The position numbers and the translations under genes were made by a program. Shown in pieces: positions 53,470 through 60,843 of a stretch of DNA of 60,843 bases; the first letter of the stretch is position 1; each line of letters begins with the position of its first letter. This stretch comes from Gryganskiella cystojenkinii. Its lineage: Eukaryota; Mortierellomycota; Mortierellomycetes; Mortierellales; Mortierellaceae. The notes below the pieces were generated by a model, which was given only the letters and a program-made list of their open reading frames with translations, was not told the origin of the DNA and did not search any database. The stretch lies in assembly GCA_015852425.1 (NCBI GenBank), contig JAAAIG010000014.1, positions 67,114 to 127,956 of the forward strand, read 5' to 3'.

Positions 53470-56004
53470 GTCAAGGAGGGGGGTGAGAAGAGTCTGGAGA
53501 AAGAAATGTCGGGATGCAAACGAGGAAAGAAGGGTCAAGGCCGAAAGAGAGATCGGGGGCTGGTAAGGGGCCGAGTACAGTGGGAAAAGGTTAATGGAGG
53601 CAACGGTGGGGGGAGCAGTACTAACGTAGAGATCTGCAGAGGAACAAAGGATGCTGAAAATGACGTGGACAATACGAAATGTATATTTGAAAAGAGAAAA
53701 GGAAAATGCAAAGGTTGGAAAGCGAAAGTGAAAAGGAAAGGAAAGAAACGAGACGAAACGGAAATAGAGAGAGGAAAGATAAGGAAGGGGAAAGGGGGAT
53801 GAATGACAAGCAAAAGGGACAAAGGTACTTTAGTGTGTAGTACGAAGGCAAAACAAAGTTGTTGAATTGAAGAAGCTGGCTGAATGAATAAGAAGACGGA
53901 TAAGATGAAGAGAACGGCTGGACTCTTTTTTTTTTTTTGGCTCTGTCTCTCCCTCCTTCTCAACATCCCGTCTCTTTTGTCATTCTTTGAATAACGATTC
54001 TCACCTCTATCGACTCTTCAAGGAAAGACACGCCCAAGGATACTTTTAAAGGAAGCCCCACTGACTGAACCCAGTCAATTTTTGGTTTGGTCAACCTATG
54101 ACACCAAATAAATTTCCGAACAAAAAAAAAAGAATACTCGGGCTCGGACTCGGATTTTGGCTCGGACTCCTCGTCTCTTCTCCTGTTGCACCCGAAGGAA
54201 GAATTTTTGGTTGATGCACCAGCATGTGAAGACGAACAAGGTTGCCACCAAAAATACTAACTGCCCTAGAGTCTTCTATACACCTTTTTTTTTTTCCAAT
54301 TGATCATTCCCTGGCTAAGCGGACAGGGATCCTTTTTAGAACTTCCTCAATGGTCTAGAAACTCGTCATCAGTCGTCACCCTGTTGTTCTTCTTTTCATT
54401 CTTCTTTTTCAAACAAATTGAGAAACGAAAAGGGTCGCCTGAATCTTTGGCTATTTTTCTCAGAAAAGAAAAGTACCCCCCTCCCCGTCATTACTATCGC
54501 TCCTTCCTCTCCTCGCACCATTAAAAAAACCATCTTTATCCCAAAAGCCCCAAGGTTTTTGCTTTCAACTTTACCCATTGGATCAACGATCGGCGGACAA
54601 GAAGAAGGAGAATAAGGAACGCTGATAAATTGAGATGGAGAAAAGGAATCGGAGACAACTGAAGATACTTGGCCTCCAGACAATACTGCAATTTTCTCTA
54701 TTGTACTGTACAGGTGCTGCTGCTGCATTTGGGAATGGGAGGATTCGGCGTCGACCGCCTGGAGTTTTCGGTAAGCATAAACTGAACATTTATCCTGCAG
54801 GTCATCACCCCTCAGTTGACCGAGAGCACAGGAAGAAGCAACCAACCAGAGAGACCCGCAGTTGCCAATCGATAAAAAAAATAATGCCCAACCCACTTTT
54901 GCTCTTATTCTCCCTTATCTTGCATTTCAATGTATTAGCTCTATTTCGCCACGCGAGCTATCGTTTTTGTTTTGTTTTGTTTTGTTTGTGGATCATAATC
55001 GATAAAGCCTTTTCCACTAAAGACACTCGTACTATCGATCTATTTATTTGTCGATGTCTCCATCAGGGATCTCTAGTTGGACCCTGATTCAGAAAGATTA
55101 CAATTGCTGAGGAGCCACAAGGGTGGTGGAGGGCTCGTTCGGCAAAATATCTTATCTCTTCCTTTTCGATTTCTTCATCCCTCCTTCTATCAGACTACCG
55201 ATAGTTTGCCATCAACTCTCCACACCGTCGGTACAAAATAACGCCACACATCAACTTCAAAAGAAGATTATCGCGCCATCTGTTGTGAGGGATATTGAGG
55301 TGTCGAGAGCATTATGCGATCATTTGTTTTGACTTTCCTCTTCACTCTCACTTTGTGTCCCTTTCTTTCGTGCGACCATTTCGGGGCACAACTGAAAAAA
55401 ACAAAAAACAACGTGCGCTTCCTGGTCTCGAAGATTCTTGGTCATCTGAAATCATATGAAAAAGAACTAAAAAAAAACACATACTGTACAGCATATGAAG
55501 AGAGCATTGTGGCTGTTTTGAGGATGACAATTTGGTAGATGCTTTCATTCAGGTGTCTGGCCCCACATTCTTTGGATGGTCACTGCGACTAAGCACCTGA
55601 ATCCCATTGTTCTTTTGTTTGCTGTGCTTTTGAAGCATAGCAACTCTTCATATGGTATTTTTATGACATTCTCCCCCGCCCTCTCCTCTTCCCAGAAACA
55701 CCCTGCAACAAAATCTCGAGGTCTTCAGCAGTTGGAACCCTAATAAGTCACTCTTTGCAGAGTGTGTGTGGAATAGAATGAGTCTCCAGCACCACCACCG
55801 CCAGCACCCTTTAGCAATCTTACCAATACAACAATGTATGTTTCCATTCTCTTCCAGAAAACTAACACTATGCAGTTTTGGTCTCTCTGATAAACGGAGG
55901 GAAAGAGCATACATATTTGGGGATGTTTTTTTCTATGTTCGGTATATTTTGTCTCTTTGAGGCATATTTTCCATCATCCTCTTTCTTCTTCTGCCGATTA
56001 TTCC
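53470..56004. other. 2.5 kb intergenic region
   Basis: The left part is the promoter of the GATA gene (purine-rich plus strand at 53480-53800, T tract at 53928-53939). A GTTGCCACCAAAAATAC word at 54240-54256 recalls the sequence at the island edge (33881-33900). The plus-strand ORF 55314-55538 begins with a signal-peptide-like stretch (MRSFVLTFLFTLTLCPFLSC) but has no promoter or conserved mature part, so it is not called. Confidence 0.45.
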
Positions 56005-57742
56005 TTAGATACTCGTCACGGTGGTCCCCATCTTGACAGTTTGCTTCAACTTGTCAATCACGGTCGTCATTACTTTGGAGACTTTGGCTCGATTCCTTGC
56101 CAGGGTGCCCAAGAACACGACAAGTCCGACTATGACCATCAATTGGTTCGGTCCTATGTTCGCGCCTGCGTTCCGGATCAGCTCCTTGTAATGTTGCACT
56201 AAAATCCATAAGCGTCCCTGGACTGTCGCCGTCGAGACCGCAGTCGCGGCGGTTGTTTTCGTGTTGGCGACTTGATCAGAAGAAGATGCCTCGCTACCAT
56301 TGTTGGCTGACTTCATCTTTGTGCGTCCTGAGCGAGTTCCGGTTCCTGGTAAAGGAGACGATCTGGAGGAATCAGCAGCTTTGGATGGAATAGTTTTTGA
56401 ATCCAAGATGTGAGCAGAAGTGGGAGAGGATGTCGGGAGAACAGATTCGGCAGGCAACGTCGGGGACGAGACCAGAGTCGAGGCAGTGGAGGATGGCATA
56501 GAGATCGAAGTCATAGTAGAGGCAGTGGTCGCAACAGTCGCAGTAGGCTTTTTGACCACTGATTTTTTAGGTCGCAATGACTTTTGGTGCAACTTGTCCA
56601 AGATCTTTCCATACGACTACAAGCAAGAAAGAAGCAAAGGCGGATCGTCAACAAAAGGGAGTTTTTGATAAACTCAAGTCCATCGTATCAGGAAACGGGG
56701 AGAAAGGTAGAATTCGTTGTAATGTACCTTCTTGGAAGACTCGGAGAGGACAGTGTTGCAGTCCAAAAAGTCGCGTGCTGCATCCCAATCACCTAGTTTG
56801 GCCAGGGCATGGACCACATACAATTCCACAAGTCGTTCATAGTTGATCATCAAGGGATCCTTAACGCCACTCTCGGCCGGACGGGTCGTCAACGCTCCTG
56901 CGGCCGTTTCCAAATGAATCAACATGCCCTCTGGGATCGTCACCAGGTAGTCTTCCGTGATCTGACGAGCCAAAGTATAAAGCTTTTGGTTGATGCAGAG
57001 CAACGCACTTTTTTCCCCCGGAAAATAAAGTAAAAAAAAGGTAAGGAAGCATGGTCAGTGCCAAAAGGATTCAGTCGAAAGACACAACAAATAACGGGAA
57101 GTCTATTCAAATAAACACTCACATGGGCACCATGACCTGTCCATCGACATCACCGGAAACTCCACCATAGTCATCGACCAACCGTCTCCAGAGATCTCTG
57201 ACTAACTTTTCGGGACTCTCCTTGCTGGAGCTCGTCCAGGTGCGTCTCATGATACCACCAAGTCCACCGCCCGATTTGGGGTCAGTTCCCGCAGTCTGTT
57301 GATCCGTCAACATAGCTCCAAAGATGGTCGCGTTCAAGACCCAGAGCTTTTGCTTTAGAACAAAGAAGGATCGACGGGTCGAGATGTCCTCGGAGTGGTC
57401 GAGTCCATAGTCTTGGTTGGTCCTGGACAACAGCTCGAGGGCCTCCAGCGAAGTGGAATAAGCTGCGGCCAACTGACGGAGCAAGAAAGTTGAGGTGGCT
57501 TTGTGATAAAGGACGAGGATTCGGGTCAAGGGGTTGTTGCTGTTGCTGTTGGTTTGTGGTCCAGAGGACAAAGACGAGGAGGCGGAAGAGGCGGGTGTGG
57601 ATGCTCCAGAGACAGTAGCCGAGACTGAGGCGGAGTCATGATGATGATGTTGATGTGATCCTGTCTCGGACATGGTGGAGTGGAGTTTTGGGGAGAGTGG
57701 GGGAGTCAGGATAGAAGAGGAGCTGGAGATGGTTGTTGTCAT
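56005..57742 (-). CDS. PEX26-like tail-anchored peroxisomal protein (tentative)
   Basis: Three exons (57742-57123, 57007-56728, 56616-56005) give 503 residues. A Ser/His-rich N-terminus (1-70) is followed by a helical, TPR-like region (75-310): FLLRQLAAAYSTSLEALELL, VRDLWRRLVDDYGG, LCINQKLYTLARQITEDYL and INYERLVELYVVHALAKLGD, then WDAARDFLD. A Ser/Thr/Ala-rich linker follows. Close to the end is one membrane helix (QLMVIVGLVVFLGTL, about 459-473), flanked by RNRAKVSK and a basic 27-residue tail, the plan of a C-tail-anchored protein. The helical-repeat plus tail-anchor layout and length fit fungal PEX26/PEX15, the receptor that docks the PEX1-PEX6 ATPase on peroxisomes. A GET3/GET4-type or other TPR tail-anchored protein remains possible. 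Confidence 0.5.
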
Positions 57743-58276
57743 TATTGTGTCAAAAAGGAGATGTCCTTAGGTGTGTCCAGTCTGGTTGGTTGGTGATGGT
57801 GATGGAGAGAGGGAGAGAAAGTAGAAGAGAATGGACTGATGTGAAAGAAGGATAGGAAAAAAAAGAGTTCAAAGTGACATACATTCGCACAGTGGAGAGA
57901 GAGCGGGGGAAGGGGTTGACTGGTGAGAGTACAAAGAGTGGGTGCAAAAAGAGGGAAAAACTGAGTCCGGAGCAATTTTTTTTGGACTGAATATCGGGTG
58001 GGGTCACATGTCATTTGTGCGATCAGAGTCGGAGACGAATAGGTGGCTGAGTGCTGCAATTGGACTTTGGGAGAAAGACGGAGTGCAGCAAAGCAGCCAA
58101 AGAGACAAAGTGCTTCAGTGACAAAAGACACGCGAGCCAGCGCGTCTCCCTCTCGTTTTTTTTAATGAAGAATGCACACAGACGGATTACTAGTTACTAA
58201 TAGGGCTACTTTGGTATATGGGGAGGAATGGCTGATGATTTAGCTATTCAAAAAAACAAAACTATTTACAGGATCT
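57743..58276. other. Intergenic region between two minus-strand genes
   Basis: It holds the promoter of the PEX26-like gene (purine-rich plus strand, 57790-57960) and the 3' end of the next gene. No gene is seen. Confidence 0.5.
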
Positions 58277-60170
58277 TCAACCAACGAGAAGCTCGAGCCT
58301 CACGGTGAGGCCAAATACAGACTCTTCCTCTTCTTGCTCGTACTCAGAATAGTAAGAGTCAGAGTCAGACTCATCGCTCGAAAATGGACCGGAACCAGAG
58401 TCGGGACCTTGACGATTTTGAGGGAGATGACCCCCTTGCTGGCGAGAACCAGCATTGACCTTGAGAAAGATACCCTCTTCATCGTCGTGCATAAAGAACC
58501 CACTGTCCTTGCGATCGTGGCGGTCACCCTTCTTGTTCTGGATACTAGCGAGCGACGATTCGGATTTGGATCTCTGGTGGTGTTGGCTCTCTTTCTTTCG
58601 ATGGTAGTTTTGGTCCCCCTCTTTTCTCTTTTTCGTAGGGTTTGGAGGAGTAGCAGGTAAACCCCTCTCGTCATTGCCCCCTACCGCGCTTCCTTTCTTT
58701 ACTTCTTCTTTGCCAGCAGCAGTGGTATCATCACCGCATTGTTCGTGAGTACTCGCCACCGCAGGCGAACCACTCATGCCCAAAAATACTGTCCTTGTTT
58801 TTGTTGTTGTTCTTGTTGAATCACCTGCATAGGCAATCCCCTGGAAAGGAGCAGTAACGGAAATCGGTTTGGTCCAGGCACCAGGGGTCGCGACGACAAC
58901 AACAACATCTTTGTTGGCATTGTCGTTTTCTTGATTTTGGGGCGTTTCAGTTTTTGTCAGTAGTGACATATGTTCTTCTTGTCGTTGACACGTCTGCTCT
59001 TGTTGCCGGTACAGTCGGTCTCCATTCAATAGAACATTGTTATCGGTCTCATTAAAGGCTACCCTCTTGTTATCGGGCCCCAAGGACAAGGAACGCGCAT
59101 ATTCGGTAGGATAGTAGCTGTACGGGGACCACAACAACGACGGGCAAGAAGGCGCACGGTTAGCACCATCTTGATGCGGGCAGTAATCCATCTCGTTCTC
59201 AAGACGAAAATGCCGCGACTTGTTCTCGTTGTTGTTATGCTCCTGTGGTGGCCCACCAACAGTAACACCACCGTAGGTGACCTTGTCCCCACGGTCCTCA
59301 TCTTCATCCTCATCGGTTGCATTCCCTTTCACTTTCTCCTTCTCCTTAAAGCCGAGAAAACCCTTCTCTTCTGCAGTGGGCTCGAGCCCAGAAAGGAAAG
59401 GATCTGTTGTAGGCGGCAAACGAACAGAGGAAACGTACGGGTCCCGGTCATCACCACCCCCGTTCCCATTCCCTACAACCAGGTCCGAGGTCTCGTCGTC
59501 GTCCTCAAATCGAAATTGACCGGCAAGTGGGGTCAAGAGATTCTCGTGCAACATATCTGGGATCTCTTGCAAGGCTAACTGAACCTCCCAGAGACTCTGG
59601 TACTGAGAAAGAGTCGCGAGTGAGGCGGAGGAGCTTGAAGGTGATATTAACGAGAGCCGAGGAGCCAAATTCAAGGCCTGAGGGCAACTATGTGAGTGTT
59701 CTTGGGAGGGAAGAGACAGGGATAGAGTGCTATCACTACCATTAAAACTGTACAGGAGTTGTTGCTGAAGGAACGGTCGCAGCTGTTGCAATTGCTGCAG
59801 TGGTTGTTGCGGCGTGTTGATCGACCAGTGCCGAGGTAGTTTTTCCGAGTTTGGTGATTGAGATGTAAATTGCTGTTGTTGAAAGGATTGCAATCCATAT
59901 GGATAATGCTGTTCCCTGAGACAAGGTGCTGAATCTGTTTTTGGTTTTCGGAATAAGGAGTGGGGTTTTCGACGAATTTGAGTCAGAAAGAGAATTATCT
60001 CTGTTTGGAAACGAGGCGCTTACGCTCTTGGCTAGGTCGAACAAAATAAAAAGCGTTATATCGTTACCTGATGGTCTCCTCAAAACTCTTGTCCAGAGCT
60101 GCTGGACCAACTGTCGGGAGTCTTGAAGCAGCTGGCCCCAGCGAGTGCTACGACGGACTCCATTTGTCAT
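58277..60170 (-). CDS. Unknown protein, largely disordered (608 aa)
   Basis: Two exons (60170-60068 and 60000-58277) join in phase to give MTNGVRRSTRWGQLLQDSRQ at the start and RRPSEIILFLTQIRRKPHSL across the junction. The protein is Gln-rich (60-115), then Ser/Asp/Glu/Asn-rich, with short conserved-looking pieces: SLWEVQLALQEIPDMLHENL (near 170) and LLWSPYSYYPTEYARSLSLG (near 325). The C-terminus is acidic (SSDESDSDSYYSEYEQEEEE) and ends FGLTVRLELLVG. I recognise no domain. It runs in the same direction as the PEX26-like gene, with 534 bp between. Confidence 0.75.
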
Positions 60171-60843
60171 TGATGTTGAAGCAAGCGAGAGACAGAAGGG
60201 TGGATAGGGAGGAGACGTACGAAAGAAGATAATGTAATTTGTCTGGAACGGATGATTCTTCCTCGAAGCGAAGGGCAGTGCAACTTGGAAACTGTGGTAG
60301 AAAAAAAATGGGACGACGATCGAAAAAGAGGTCGAAAGCAATGTCCGCGGTGAAATAAAAGGAATCTTGGGTTGCTCTCAACGAAAGAACCAGTGAATAA
60401 GGGTTTAGAGAGAGAAGAACAACCCAAACAACCAGACGAAAAACGCGGTTTTGTGTGGATTGCTGTTGATTGAAACACCATCTGCACAAAACGTAAAAAA
60501 AGAAGTACCCCTCCTCTCCCCCTCTCCTTTCCCTTCCTTCCGCCAGCTTGGAAATCTCCCTTTCGTCCCCGTTCCCTTCTCACTCCTCTCCCCTTCGGTT
60601 AACCTGATGTTTATTTTGGAAAGTTCTGGTAGGGCAGACTGCCGTTCTCATTCTCTCTCGCTCTCTTTTATTCGTTTGACTCTTCAGCTAACCAGGGATG
60701 TTCAAAAATAGACAATGGATCACGAAGAGTTTTCGAAGCAATTGAGGGAGAGGCTAAGAAAAGGTCACATCCCATTAATGAATAATGGTCGATCCAAATA
60801 TCTGTTGTCCTTTGCCTTTGAACCTTGGCTTTGCCCTTTTTTT
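60171..60843. other. Promoter region of the last gene; right window edge
   Basis: The first 350 bases upstream of the start are purine-rich on the plus strand (leader-like on the minus strand). A plus-strand CT-rich block (60500-60600 and 60645-60670) may be the leader of a gene beyond the window. No gene is supported. Confidence 0.4.

Noticed and set aside
55314..55538. Plus-strand 74-codon ORF with a signal-peptide-like start
   Set aside because: The start resembles a secretion signal, but there is no promoter signal, the mature part has no pattern, and the surrounding DNA has many similar chance ORFs.

Overview
This window is nuclear DNA from a filamentous fungus, most likely an early-diverging Mucoromycota lineage of the Mortierella type; that placement is inference. 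The support is short GT-AG introns, homopolymer-rich (Gln, His, Ser, Thr) regulatory proteins, CT-rich leaders, and a protein set (CSN2, a HAUS4-like augmin subunit, a WNK kinase, an MFSD1-like transporter, GID4, GATA and bZIP factors) that suits such a genome. Exon boundaries were drawn by hand, and every multi-exon model given as firm keeps its reading phase across its introns. I recognised no tRNA, rRNA or CRISPR array.

Layout. 1-10.1 kb is compact: the tail of a membrane protein (+), COP9 signalosome subunit 2 (-), a HAUS4-like augmin subunit (+) divergent from it, an MFSD1-like transporter (-) convergent with HAUS4, and an unknown protein with a hydrophobic C-terminus (-). After 3.8 kb without a clear gene come a 1765-residue AT-hook-like protein (13955-19459, +) and, convergent with it, a WNK kinase (19916-23188, -). 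A 7.3 kb stretch follows that may hide one or two tiny spliced genes. Then come a bZIP factor (30479-33325, +) and a dual-specificity phosphatase (42057-44714, -). The right end holds a GID4/Vid24 substrate receptor (+), a two-finger GATA factor (-), a PEX26-like tail-anchored protein (-) and an unknown protein (-).

The most unusual part is 32.96-42.36 kb. The bZIP and phosphatase genes were once convergent neighbours. Their shared 3' region of about 0.9 kb is now present twice as direct repeats around about 7.5 kb of extra DNA. Each repeat leaves one gene intact and carries a broken end of the other. The extra DNA holds a 59-residue secreted cysteine-rich protein with its own TATA box, a signal-peptide-only gene remnant, a two-helix membrane ORF, two decayed coding regions and a decayed Helitron Rep domain whose last ORF runs in frame into the copied bZIP tail. 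It looks like an accessory island that arrived by one insertion or integration event. The two repeats are nearly identical in the middle and diverged at their ends, which suggests later gene conversion.

The housekeeping genes touch protein turnover (CSN2 acting on cullin-RING ligases, GID4 in the GID/CTLH ligase), spindle microtubules (HAUS4), signalling (WNK, phosphatase) and transcription (bZIP, GATA, AT-hook). They look like ordinary neighbours and not a coordinated cluster.
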